Assembly (NCBI GenBank): GCA_951812925.1
Contig: OX638371.1
Span: forward strand, 79,741,697-79,805,696
From: Calliopum simillimum
Lineage: Eukaryota; Arthropoda; Insecta; Diptera; Lauxaniidae
DNA length: 64,000 nt
Reading direction: 5' to 3'
Position numbers and translations under genes: made by a program. Below the pieces are notes generated by a model. That model was not told the origin of the DNA, made no database searches, and saw only the letters and a program-made list of their open reading frames with translations. Shown in pieces: positions 11,001-21,779 of this stretch (position 1 is the first letter of the stretch; each line of letters begins with the position of its first letter).

Positions 11001-12757
11001 TGGAAGAATGCAGAAAAGTCACTGAAGAAAAACTCATCGTAGTTCAAAAAGCAGTGTGAAAAGGGTGGCTGATAAATGCATAGAACCTTCAGAGAACCTT
11101 ATATTACACCCTTAAATGATCTACCCGTTACAACTCCTTAAAACTTTTTACATAGTTATAATCCACAGAGAGATGTTTTTTGATGATCCGGATATGCTTC
11201 TTATATTAAAAAATACTAACATCTAAGTACTAAAATAGATCAAATTTTTCTTACCATAAGTTTCAGGAGGTAAAACCATTTAGTTTTAAAGATACGTTCA
11301 TGTCCAATGAACATGCTTAAAACTTGAGAAAAAGGGTTGTATAAAATGACCACTTAAAAGTGAGAATGTATTTTCATTTCGGTACGCCAATATTTGGAAG
11401 AAATAAGGAAACATTTACAAACACCCAAATGTGTCCACATATGTTGACATTAACTTCGAGGAAGTTATATACTATATTATATCCCGGAAGTTAAATTTTA
11501 GGCAGAAAAAAGTTCAAAAACAAACTTTTATAATTTCTATGTCGGAGAAAGTCATACTGGCATGTTCTGAAATCCGATTCACTTCGGAATCGGAATGAAA
11601 GCAATCTTTAAAAGCTCCGAATTTCGATAATTAAAACCAAATCGGATTTTAGTTTCGGTAAATCAAATAGGAACCAAAGTAATTTTTATTTGTTGAAATA
11701 CGAATCCGTTTCCATCTTATTTCTTACAATGCAGAGCTCTTGAAGATTGCTTTCATTCCGATTATGATAGTGTTATATTAAGTTGATAAATCATAAGTAA
11801 AATTTGTTTCGAAATTCTGATATATTGATTCTAGGCAAAACTAGGCATCAACTGTTTACTTTTGCATTAGCCGAAATTTGACATTTTACTAAACACCGCA
11901 AATCAGATTTCTGTAATTTACTTTTTTAGTTTGAGGAGTTGAAATTTGTTTTAACTTTTCTTGAATGGAAGTTTGAGGTACTAAAATTTATTTTAAAAAA
12001 TGGTTTTATAGCTTCATACTCTCCTTATTTTGCACAATTTCAAAATTTATGTTTAATAATACAAAAAGTTATTAATGTACTGATGTCAAGGCAACATTTT
12101 TCTTAACGCCCACCTGCAAAATACTTTAAATGCTTCCTACAGATACTATCAAGCGCACTTCCATTTAAAATTGTAACGCAAAATTGTCATAAAAAACCAA
12201 ATGACATATTGGATGTTTTTTTTTTTGTTCGAAATGAAACCCAACTAGTTTCGCTATAACTTGTAAAGTTTATGCGTTGTTTGAGATATTTTTCATAACC
12301 ATAAGCATGTGGATTTACAAAAAAGTTCTGGTTACCAACTTTATGCTGTTACTATCGATATACATACATATATACATAGATAGCGTTGTATATGTGACAC
12401 AGATGATGCAACCCCTGTTATGCCAAGTATAGATATTTATTGTATTTTTCTTTTACACAGGTTGAAGTTGTCTACTTGTGTTGGTCATAAATTTTTCAAG
12501 TGAAAAACTAATTCACATTCTGTTTGACTTCTGGGAAAAATGCCTTTAAAAGAGATATGAAATTTCAGCTTTGTTAAGTTAAGTTTGCGTTTTTATTGGG
12601 TTAAACCACAAAGTTTGCATTTTGTGTAGGTTGCCTTAGTGTAGGTAAGTGTACATTGCTGTTGGCGCTTTGTTTTAATGTGTAGGTGTACCAACTCTCT
12701 ATTTAAGTTTTTTGGTGATTTATTGCAGTTGCTCATAAATTGGCTACAGTTTATACA
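11001..12757. other. AT-rich stretch with one short inverted repeat
   Basis: TCGGAATGAAAGCAATCTTT at 11590 continues to 11617, and its near-perfect complement is at 11734-11761, giving a potential 28-bp hairpin stem. Otherwise no element or gene is seen. Confidence 0.6.
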
Positions 12758-12903
12758 GTTGACATTAGGGATTTCAGTCCCGGGATTCCGGGATCCCGGG
12801 ATCCCGGGATTCGAGCCTTTTTGCAGTCCCGAAAATCCCGGGATTAGTGCTACCAATCCCGGGATTTCTTTTGTAAGTTTCTTAGGTTAGAAAAATTGTT
12901 AGA

Positions 12904-13719
12904 ATGTTCCAAAAATCACCAACAAAAAACGAAGTCTTACAACATTATGTTAAAATTGAACATAATAAAGAGCTGAAGTTAATCTTAGATTGCAAAATGA
13001 GATGGAGTAGTCTTTTAGATATGCTGCAGCACTTTATTATGCTTGAGAGTAGCATAAAAACAGCTTGTATTGACTTAAAGGTTTCTTCGATCCACTGTAG
13101 CGAATTTAAAATTATTAAACAGTTAGCTCGAACTCTTCAACCAATCAAAATCACTATTGATATTATAAAGAAAGATAAATCTGCTTTGAGTAATATCATT
13201 TTTGCTAAAAGGCACTTCAGACTAGTTCTCTTATGTTTTTCTGTATGATTTTTTCTCTGACTGTAAATTTTTTATTGTTTTTAATTTATATTGTTGAAAT
13301 TGTTTTAATTTTTTATTTTTCAAACAACATTTAAAAATTTGAAAACACCTATGACTTCTATTTTCAAATAGACTCAAATCTAATGCCAAAATAACTCATA
13401 TGAGTTTTCTTCTGATAAATCATTTGTGTAATAAATTTACATTCCCACTATCAGAGTTGCCAAAAAATTAATTTTCTAGAAAGTCTTATAATTTATCCGA
13501 CGTTTTAATGAAAGAAATTGATATATTTTGTAATGTGGTGATAGGGGTTATTTCCTCCAGAAAACATTCGATTATCTTTCTTCAATTCAACCAACAAGTG
13601 TTGAATCAGAAAGATGCTTTTCGTGTGCGGGTTATATACGTAATAAATTTAGATCTAAATTGGATGATAAAATAATAAATGCTTTAATTTTCCAAAAATC
13701 ATATTTTAATAATAAGTAA
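12904..13719 (+). pseudogene. hAT transposase remnant
   Basis: Two pieces in order. The first, 12904-13248, contains LILDCKMRWSSLLDMLQHF, the motif seen upstream of the RNase-H-like insertion domain in hAT transposases. The second, 13588-13719, reads QPTSVESERCFSCAGYIRNK and ends at a TAA. It carries the PTSVESERCFS signature of the hAT C-terminal dimerisation domain. The catalytic Asp regions and the BED zinc finger are not visible, and the segment between (13249-13587) has stops, so the gene is dead and internally deleted. Confidence 0.88.
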
Positions 13720-13820
13720 TAAAACTGATTAAAACAAAAGTTAATTCTTCCAAGTCCAACACTTGTTAAAACTTTGATCTCACTATTTTATATAATTAAA
13801 TATGTATGATATTTTATATA

Positions 13821-14728
13821 TCAATACCTTAGAGCGCTATAGTCCTATCTCCACTTTTTGCGATTTTTGCAGATATGGTATCCTTGTGGGCTTCTTTACC
13901 GAGTGGAATTCTGTGGGATGTCAAAATACCACTAAAACACCGAAATATTCGAGAATTAAGAAAAATCGTATCTCCAAACTGTAATTTTTTGAAGAGCGCC
14001 ACTGTGCTATCTCCTCTGAATATTTAAATAAGTCACATTTTTAAGAAAATTTTTCCATTTTTTTCGTCTTTTCTACACGTTTCATGACATTTTACATCTT
14101 TTTAGTGGAAACATTTTCTTTTTCACCCAAAGGTCGGAACCAGAAATTTTTGAAACTTTCTTGTTTTTACCATGATTCGAAAAAAAATAATTTTTCATGT
14201 CTCTGAAATCATTCAAAGGATATGGATGAGATGTGGTATGTGTATTAAGAGTCACGGGACAAATAGTGTCTAAGGGAAAAATGGGCGGTCCCACGTCCTT
14301 AAAAAAGTATCATACCTCTGAAACTATCTAATGCTCTGAAACTATCTAGATGAGTTTTGGTGCGCATATAAATTGCATCGGAGCAATTTACATTCATTGG
14401 TTTAATTGGAAATGCTCTGCCCTCCGTACAAAAGAAGCTATCACAACGCACACCGGGAAATGCTGGTCGCTCATAAAATTTACTAAATGTGTAGTTTATT
14501 TGAATAGTAGTGCAATTCCATATAATTTGTTAAATTGATTTTGTTAAAAATTAATAAAAGAATTTTTTAACATAAAATTATGTTAAAATATACTATGGTA
14601 AAATTATTGCATGCATAGTTTTTTCAAAATCGCAGCCAATTCTAAATAACCACTGTTTGAAGTATTCTTTTTGCATTTCCCAATAATTGAAAAAATGGAG
14701 ATAGATCTATAGCGCTCTAAGGTATCGA
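13821..14728. mobile_element. TA-flanked miniature element, CCTTAGAGCGC family, copy 2
   Basis: A 908-bp element ending TCAATACCTTAGAGCGCTAT and ATAGCGCTCTAAGGTATCGA, flanked by TA at 13819-13820 and 14729-14730. It is nested inside the hAT element. It is 192 bp longer than copy 1; extra sequence near 14100-14450 includes a segment absent from copy 1. Internal similarity to copy 1 includes the terminal 100 bp and the AATTTTTTGAAGAGCGC region. Confidence 0.87.
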
Positions 14729-15108
14729 TATGTATTTAACTAAGCATATAATGCTGCAATGTACCTTTATGCTTTTTTTTGAAGCAAATAAGTATTTATG
14801 AATTTTTGTTTTTAAAAAAAGGCGTGAATTAATAATAAAATGTACCTGCTTTAAGAAATTGTTCTTTAATATTTTTGACACTTTTTAAATAAAATATCTT
14901 TGTAGGGGTGTAGTAGGGGTATATAAGACAAAATATTAGGAATTTTTAATACTAAATTCTGTCTATTTAGGAAGAAAAAAAAAATTCATACGAATCCCGA
15001 AAAATCCCGGGATCCCGGGATTCAAATTTTCTCGATCCCGAAATCCCGGGATCGCAAAAAGTCAAAAAATTGGAATCCCTAGTTGACATGTGATACTTGA
15101 TAGAACGG

Positions 15109-16495
15109 CACGGTGTGCCTTAACCCGTTCTAAATCGGACGTCGTAGCACATCAAATTTTTTTCCAGATTCTGTTTACTTATCGTTCAAATGATGTATGA
15201 AAAAATTTTCACTCGTGACTCCTCGACTAAATTTTGAGATAATCGCTTTTCCAATTGGGGCATTTTCCCATACAAAAAGAAAAAAATTTTTTTTTTAACT
15301 ACATTAAACAAAAATTAAAATAATCACAATCTATGTGTTTTGCAATGCTAAACGCGAATCCAACCTCAGAATTGCTCTATCATGTATAGTTTATGAGATA
15401 TTGTAACCTAAAGTCCAAAAAAAGTCGTTTTTTGCCATTTTTTGAAGCTATATAACTATGTAACATGTCATTTATTCGTCAAATGTGGCTTAGGTACTTA
15501 AAAGCTCCAATCTTTTCCTTTAAAACTTAATTTAAATTAAATTTATATCTTCATGCTTCTAAGAGATATTGTAGACCGAAATATTGTCAAAACGGGTTTT
15601 TTGCACTTTTGTGTCTTTTTAGGTTAGGATATCTTTGAGGAAAAAAAAGATATCAACATAATTTAAATTACGTTTTAAAGGCAAAGGTTAGGACTTTAAA
15701 GTTGCTTACCAGATTGAACGAAATTAAAATTTCTTTCACATTTTAAACATGTTCAACGAACCGACTACTTCTAAATTCAGCCGTTTGACACCCGAGTGTT
15801 GTTGTTACGAGTATGGCATACGGCTGAATTTTGAAATGGTCGGTTCGTTGAACATGTTTAAAATGTGAAAGAAATTTTAATTTCGTTAAATCTGGTAAGC
15901 AACTTTAAAGTCCTAGCCTTTGCCTTTAAAACCTAATTTAAATTATGTTGATATCTTTTTTTTCCTCAAAGATATCCTAACCTAAAAAGACACAAAAGTG
16001 CAAAAAACCCGTTTCGGCAATATTCCGGTCTACAATATCTTTTAGAAGCATGAAGATATAAATTTAATTTAAATTAAGTTTTAAAGGAAAAGATTGGGGC
16101 TTTTAAGTACTTAAGCCACATTTGACGAATAAATGACATGTTACATAGTTATATAGCTTCAAAAAATGGCAAAAAACTACTTTTTTTGGACTTTAGGTTA
16201 CAATATCTCATAAACTATACATGATAGAGCAATTCTGAGGTTGGATTCGCGTTTAGCATTGCAAAACACATCGATTGTGATTATTTTAATTTTTGTTTAA
16301 TGTAGTTAAAAAAAAATTTTTTTTCTTTTTGTATGGGAAAATGCCCCAATTGGAAAAGCGATTATCTCAAAATTTAGTCGAGGAGTCACGAGTGAAAATA
16401 TTTTTATACATCATTTGAACGATAAGTAAACAGAATCTGGAAAAAAATTTGATGTGCTACGACGTCCGATTTAGAACGGGTTAAGGCACACCGTG
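15109..16495. repeat. 1.39 kb near-perfect palindrome (foldback element)
   Basis: Arms 15109-15785 and 15820-16495 are almost exact inverted copies around a 34-nt loop. The ends read CACGGTGTGCCTTAACCCG and its complement. ACGG borders both ends and may be a 4-bp target duplication. No coding frame. It starts only 19 bp after the hAT target duplication. The CACGGTG ends resemble heptamer-like Transib termini, but a 5-bp duplication is not seen, so the class is open. Confidence 0.93.
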
Positions 16496-16499
16496 ACGG

Positions 16500-17814
16500 C
16501 AGTGGCAGTTATGTACTTTGAAATTTATGACATAGAACTTGTGTGGACTTATTTATGGATTTTTGAGAAAATTCAGCTTTTACTAAGGAATTTGATATGA
16601 AGAATGACGAAAGTGATTTCGTATTAAAAAGTTATCGCGATTATATCAAGAAGTATACTGCCACATCTGGTACTTTCGTACAGTAAACACCACCCAAGGT
16701 TATTTGCACAAAAACAACGACGAACGAAAGATCTTATCAGTCATGTTCGATTGCACTTAAAGATCATACTACAAACCGAGTTTTGAAGAGAAATGATTCT
16801 ATTCAAGGCAGTGTGTGGTGCTTTAAGGGCGTATAAGTAGGTAAGAGAACGAGGTAGCTTAAAGGACAATAAAATATGCAAAAAAAAAAAAAAAAATTGA
16901 AATTTTTAGGATTTTTTTTTGGAAATGTAGCAGGAAATACAAACAAATGAAAATAATTTTCAATGTAAATTTTGCTATATCTTGAAAGGTTTTTGAAAAA
17001 TCCTTACCTAAAAGATTGATTTTTCGCGACTTTTGAGGTTATACACCAGAACAAGGAAATCATTAGATACAAAACATGATATTGAAGAACCAGTTTTTTT
17101 CTTCAAAATTCAGTTTTTTTGTCTTCGAAATATCGTTAACTGAAATATCGAAAAACCTTTTTTTTCTTTTCACCTTTCAGGTAGAATATTTCGAAGTGGA
17201 AAAAGATATCAGTATAGTTTAAACTGATTTTTGAAGTAAAAGACTAAGGCTTCCAGTTGCTCTATACGATTTTAGGGCTGAGAATTTCCTTGTTTCATTA
17301 TATAACCACAAAATTATCAAAAAATAGAAAAGTGCTACAATAATCGCCTCAAAAATCTCGAGAAACCAAACATTTGGGTCAGAAATTTTCAGAAACCATA
17401 CCAGATTATCAATTCGGTTTCAGCATCCAAATTTACAGTGAAATGACTTATCTTGGATTGTTTTTGCTAAAACAAAAAAAAAAAAACTCCTCTGATATAG
17501 AATGGACCAGAAAAAAAGCAAAGTATAGTAAATTTTCAGAATAATATTGAAAAAAACTCACAGCAACTCAATGACAGAGTTGAAAATATTGAAGTGAATT
17601 TTCTGGAGAGGATATTCACAAAGACATGGAAAATGAAATTGAACAAAAAATAGAAAACGAGATTTTTAAAAATTAACTTTGAAAACTTTAAAATGAGTTG
17701 GTGCTTCAGGAATTTTATATGAGTTCTGTCTGTAAGTTGGAGAGGAACCACATAAATTTGATAGGAATACATACAACATTTCCAACATTTTCAAAAATTT
17801 AAATTTTAAAGTGT
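16500..17814. other. AT-rich stretch before piggyBac remnant
   Basis: A-rich tracts and no convincing domain. Part of it (from about 17560) could be decayed upstream sequence of the piggyBac remnant, but I cannot align it. Confidence 0.45.
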
Positions 17815-18286
17815 TTTTTCGATAATGGTTTTACTTCTAATGATCAAATTAAGCATAAGACAAACGTTACTAAGGAGCACTGCCATGTACGGAATTCAAT
17901 CTTGGGGGGGATTGGTTTTCATATAAAAAAACGAGGGAGAACTATACTCAACACAAAATTTGTGCCGTTATATATGGTTAAAAATTCTTCCTGGGTGGTT
18001 GAACCTCCAAAACATCTTTGTGCACAGGCCTGCTTAAGAGTAAGAACAACTCGTAATAATCGTCTAGGAAACTGTTTTCTAAATCAAGAAAAGGAGTTAT
18101 GTAGCTTAAAAGGACGAGGATCACACAATAAAGCTATTGGGTAACCCTCTTCCAGCTATTGATAGCTTCAATGAGCACTTGGGAGGTGTTGATCTTTCCG
18201 ATATGTTGCTGGAACTATATGCTATTAACCATCGTTCCAAGAAATGCTATCTGCCCATAGTATCTTGGTGCATAAATGTATTATAT
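17815..18286 (+). pseudogene. piggyBac-type transposase C-terminal remnant
   Basis: Frames on the plus strand read FFDNGFTSNDQIKHK near 17817, then RTTRNNRLGNCFLNQEKELC with KGRGSHNKAIG near 18045-18144, then FNEHLGGVDLSDMLLELYAI near 18167. The last piece continues HRSKKCYLPIVSWCINV. FFDNxFTS, the RGRG/KGRG basic stretch, and HxGGVDLxD followed by HRSKKWY are the conserved catalytic-core landmarks of piggyBac transposases, including the last catalytic Asp in GGVD. Frame shifts and a stop after KAIG break it. A miniature element truncates it at 18287. The C-terminal cysteine-rich finger was not found. Confidence 0.87.
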
Positions 18287-18532
18287 GAGCCGTTTATTTT
18301 GAAAGTGGCCTAAGTCCATTGTCATTGTCATAGTATAAATTAGCTGGCATTTTGTTCAGAGCGAATAAAATTGAATTCTGTCTTTACAGAAAGTGTACCA
18401 CATTATGTAAAATTAATGGCGTTATGTTTCAAAAATAGTACCGGGCAAAAAACCGATTATTACGGCACATAATGTGAATGACATTACTTTTGCCACGAAA
18501 TGGACCTTGGCCACTTTCAAAATAAACGGCTC
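18287..18532. mobile_element. 246-bp miniature inverted-repeat element
   Basis: The ends are GAGCCGTTTATTTTGAAAGT and its exact complement, continuing GGCC. ATAT lies on both sides and may be the target duplication, although ATAT is self-complementary and could be part of the repeat. It interrupts the piggyBac remnant. An inner block near 18340-18375 and the ATTACTTTTGCC..CGAAATGG block are shared with the element at 41160-41420. Confidence 0.88.
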
Positions 18533-18540
18533 ATATGTAT

Positions 18541-19160
18541 ATTATCTCTAACTCATACTTCAGTATAAGGCCAATATGCAATGACTTTTATCTCTTTCCA
18601 AGACACTTCCGTTGGAATTAGTTCTCCAAAGTCCTTTTCCAGGTGACTTTTGATTTACCACTACCTAAGCTGCCGTGTGGATGCCACTCAAGTGCTGTAA
18701 ATTTCGCTGTTTGGTCTTCGGATCTCTTTTAGGTGTAATTCATAGTTTGGGAGGGTGTGTAAATGAGGCAGAAATAGGTAGCTATTCTACCACAAAGATG
18801 TAAAATATGATAAAACAGGAACTATAGCAACATCTTCCAGAGGACAAACTAGAATATGAAGGACCTTAAAATTAATACTATTTGTTCTGTAGGTCTATAT
18901 TTGCAACTGTACAGCCTCAAAAAATTTTAAGTCCCCGCAAATTCATTCGGACATGAAAGAGTTAAGTATTATTTTTTTTTGTAATCTGTGGGAGTCTCGC
19001 CCTGTATATGAAATAAATAAATAAATTTATAAATTAAAGAACTTAAATGAACTTAAATGTGCATCAAAAGACTAAGTCTTATAGCACTAATGTGATAATT
19101 AAATAAATTAAATTGATAATTAAATTGAAAATATTTTTCAAGCAAAATAAAAAAACAAAC
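18541..19160. other. non-coding stretch
   Basis: No domain, repeat boundary or RNA feature recognised. Ordinary intronic AT-rich sequence leading to exon D. Confidence 0.5.
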
Positions 19161-19172
19161 GATGATACTTAC

Positions 19173-19232
19173 TATATTCCACCAATCGTCATCTTGTATA
19201 TCATCGCCTGATAATTCTACAGTATTATCACC
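19173..19232 (-). CDS. candidate coding exon D, acidic, ends in WWNI
   Basis: A 60-nt exon candidate, 20 codons, phase 0-0, reading GDNTVELSGDDIQDDDWWNI. The acceptor is CATATTAATTTAAG and the donor GTAAGTATCATC. The peptide is strongly acidic (seven Asp and one Glu in 20 residues) and contains Ser-Gly-Asp-Asp, again resembling a glycosaminoglycan-acceptor or calcium-binding acidic linker, and it ends with two tryptophans. It follows exon C with an 89-bp intron and continues in frame into exon E. I do not recognise the gene. The clear codon structure in an AT-rich intron supports a real exon. Confidence 0.72.
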
Positions 19233-19321
19233 CTTAAATTAATATGGAAAAATAAGTGCAAAAAAACAAAAATTAATAAAAAACAAAAATTTTAAATAAA
19301 AGTAAACTACAAAAAACTTAC

Positions 19322-19363
19322 CATGCCTGAACCTTCGGCATCGTTTGGTAAAGTTTCATTATC
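19322..19363 (-). CDS. candidate coding exon C with acidic Ser-Gly segment
   Basis: A 42-nt exon candidate, 14 codons, phase 0-0, reading DNETLPNDAEGSGM. The acceptor tract is TTTTTGTTTTGTAG and the donor GTAAGTTTTTTG, both strong. The peptide carries an acidic run followed by Gly-Ser-Gly, the local pattern known for glycosaminoglycan attachment in proteoglycan core proteins. That role is inference from pattern only. Only 89 bp separate it from exon D, so the two probably form a local exon pair. Confidence 0.7.
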
Positions 19364-20794
19364 CTACAAAACAAAAATAAATACAAAAAAATAAAATTTT
19401 TTCTTCAAATTGAAAACATAAATAAAATTAAAATTAGTGAACTCAAAATCTTAATAAAATAATAAGATTAAAATACAAATAAGATGTGTGGGTACATTTT
19501 ACTTTACATATTACTTTTATAAATTATAATTATAGGTACAATAGATTTCTACGAAACAATTTTCACATTTTTCTCTATTAAAAAGGTATCATATCGCCCC
19601 ACCATCTTACAGCTTTAAAGAAGATACATCCAGATCAGCTTACAACAACAAGAAAAAAGTAACCCATAAGGATAATTGCGAATTTCTCATTTCACAGTTA
19701 TCTTTAAAGGACAACCCTGACAACCCCTCCTATCAGCCAGCCCGATCACTGGTGTGGTATTAAAATGGTGCTAACAGTGCTACTTAACTAATCATCTGCT
19801 CATTTTAAGAAGTTGAAATAGACCCATAGAGATAGAGCTGAATTTTTCTTCAGAAAATCTACAAATTTTTTGTATATTTCGTGTGTTCGACAAAGGATAT
19901 GGTGACTCGAAATTTTTATTTAATCGGTGACATCACAAATGGACAGTCTCTCAGAACGACGTCAGCTAAATTTTTATCATTCTTGCCTATGGTTATATCA
20001 TCAGTATCTATAACTTACACCTAGTTTACCATTTTGTTGAGTCTAGAAGAATTATGATACAAAAACTAAACTGTTAGCATAGTTGACTCTTGGAATGCTG
20101 AAAATGAAAGTACAACTTCAAGCTTTTCGCGTTTTTACTTTCCGATTGTCGGTTGTTGGGGTCACAGCAGAAAACGTACTTTTATCTCTATATCTTCTGT
20201 ATTCTGAAGCGAACAAGTCTTAACAAATTGTTTCAAATGCCATGACTATCCCACAGCTTTATCAATTCCAAGAGTCCTTATCCGTTATGATATGGTTCTA
20301 ACCAGAAAATGAAAATGATCGACCAGCTAAAATTTGTACTCATATGTGTTTGGCTTTCCTCTTGTGAACTGTTTGGTTCCATGATTTTCGAGTTAAGAAC
20401 CATACTGTCAACGACTGAATGTTCGTGAGAGATAGGTGTAAAAGCATGACATCTCTCGTACAGGAGGGGATAAACCTTTGTATTAAAACGGTCATTACTA
20501 TTAAGATTGTTATTTTGGAAAATATGTCTAAGTACAAATATTGCCTATCACATATAGGAATAAATTAAAATCATATAGACATAAGAAAATATCAAAATGT
20601 TGATCAAAGTTCCGAATCCTTCTAGAAGGTTTTTTTTCAAAATGTGCTTGGAATATTCGAAAGCCGTATAAATCATAGTTTGGTGTTTGGAATATACGGC
20701 TGTTATCTTATAGGCCTGAATTCATTTCCTTAAATGGGCATTATAAAAAACAATTTAATTGAGATAAATTCACAGGTTTTGCAATAAAATAAAG
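19364..20794. other. intronic stretch, one weak microexon only
   Basis: Apart from the weak microexon candidate at 20019-20042, no coding or mobile signal is visible. Confidence 0.5.
20019..20042 (-). CDS. weak candidate 24-nt microexon, phase 0-0
   Basis: Minus strand: a T-rich stretch ending TCATAATTCTTCTAG, 24 nt reading TQQNGKLG in phase 0, then the donor GTAAGTTATAG. It lies between exons B and C, and both neighbours are phase 0 at the facing ends, so inclusion or skipping keeps the frame. It is supported only by splice-site quality, length divisible by three and absence of a stop. Treat it as a hypothesis for an optional microexon. Confidence 0.27.
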
Positions 20795-20983
20795 GAGTCT
20801 TTCTTTGCGTTATCGACCAAGATTCGAATTGACATCTCCGATTTCTATGAAAATTAGTGAAAAATTAATATTTGACACACATATTACTGTGGTAAAATGA
20901 TTTTCCGAAACTCTGATGATGGCGGTCATAAGAAGTTCGATCTAACCTTTGGATACTCCCATATTTGAAAATAGTGATGAGCA

Positions 20984-21124
20984 AACCAAGACCAAGACCA
21001 GGACCATAGCAGTCTTGGTCTTGGTCTTGTTCTTGCACATTGAGTCTTGGTCTTGGTTTTGATATCGAGTCTTGGTCTTGGTCTTGATCTTGCTCATTAA
21101 GTCTTGGTCTCGGTCTTGGTCTTG
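20984..21124. repeat. (TCTTGG)n minisatellite with inverted start
   Basis: The first about 20 bp read AACCAAGACCAAGACCAGGA, then from 21011 the complement TCTTGG repeats to 21124 in three blocks separated by CAC/CTC-ATT-GAG type spacers. On the minus strand it reads as Asp-Gln repeats, which is a chance translation. Confidence 0.85.
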
Positions 21125-21276
21125 AAAAAATTTTCATAGATATTGAGTATTCAAAACCGTATTTTTCCAAAGCAGTTGGGTTTTTAAGCTTTTGAATAAA
21201 GAATTATACTGAAAAAAAAAAATGTATATTTGGTCGAAAAAAAACTTTTTTCTTTTTCAAAGCCATTTGAGGGCTT

Positions 21277-21476
21277 NNNNNNNNNNNNNNNNNNNNNNNN
21301 NNNNNNNNNNNNNNNNNNNNNNNNNNNNNNNNNNNNNNNNNNNNNNNNNNNNNNNNNNNNNNNNNNNNNNNNNNNNNNNNNNNNNNNNNNNNNNNNNNNN
21401 NNNNNNNNNNNNNNNNNNNNNNNNNNNNNNNNNNNNNNNNNNNNNNNNNNNNNNNNNNNNNNNNNNNNNNNNNNNN
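21277..21476. other. assembly gap, 200 N
   Basis: Exactly 200 N. Similar sequence (AGCCATTTGAGGGCTT / CCATTTGAAGGCTT) abuts both sides, so the true gap size may be different, including an overlap. Confidence 0.99.
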
Positions 21477-21779
21477 CCATTTGAAGGCTTCGAGGACCTT
21501 TTTAATTTCTTTAAATATTTTTATTTAAAAGCAAATTTTATTGCAATTATTTTTGAGCTCTCAAAATTATGCTATATTTTACGGTTATCAAGATATGAAT
21601 TTCGAAAAATCATTTTACCACAGTAATATGTCGTGTCAAATACTTACTTTTCACCAATTTTCATAAAAATCGTAGATGTCAAGTCGAATCATGGTTTGAT
21701 AACGCAAAGAAAGTCTCAAAGACATTTTGAAGTAAAGCATTTTAAGAAATTCATCATTCAAAAATGAAATCAAGCAAAT

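Larger units (their letters stand above)
12766..15081 (+). mobile_element. hAT-superfamily element with perfect 8-bp target duplication
   Basis: The ends are TAGGGATT and AATCCCTA. They are flanked by identical GTTGACAT at 12758-12765 and 15082-15089, the 8-bp duplication typical of hAT. Just inside both ends CCCGGGAT recurs about five times (left) and three times (right), plausible transposase-binding subterminal repeats. The interior holds hAT transposase fragments and a later insertion (13821-14728). Without that insertion the element would be about 1.4 kb, so it is internally deleted. Confidence 0.93.
20795..21720. repeat. foldback repeat surrounding a hexamer minisatellite and a gap
   Basis: The left arm, about 20795-20912 (TCTTTCTTTGCGTTATC, GACATCTCCGATTTCTATG, TTACTGTGGTAAAATGATTT), is inverted at about 21597-21720. 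The same family appears at 60398-63060. The arms enclose the hexamer array and an assembly gap, where palindromic sequence may have broken assembly. Confidence 0.8.

Noticed and set aside
12593..12890. Two opposing open frames over 12593-12890 with Gly/Pro-Ile repeats
   Set aside because: They cross the hAT terminus and translate its CCCGGGAT subterminal repeats on both strands.
20865..21170. Minus-strand frame with Arg-Pro and Asp-Gln repeats
   Set aside because: Translation of the TCTTGG hexamer array; no codon bias or splice context.
21184..21626. Three open frames of 84 to 134 codons
   Set aside because: Most of their length is translated N from the assembly gap.
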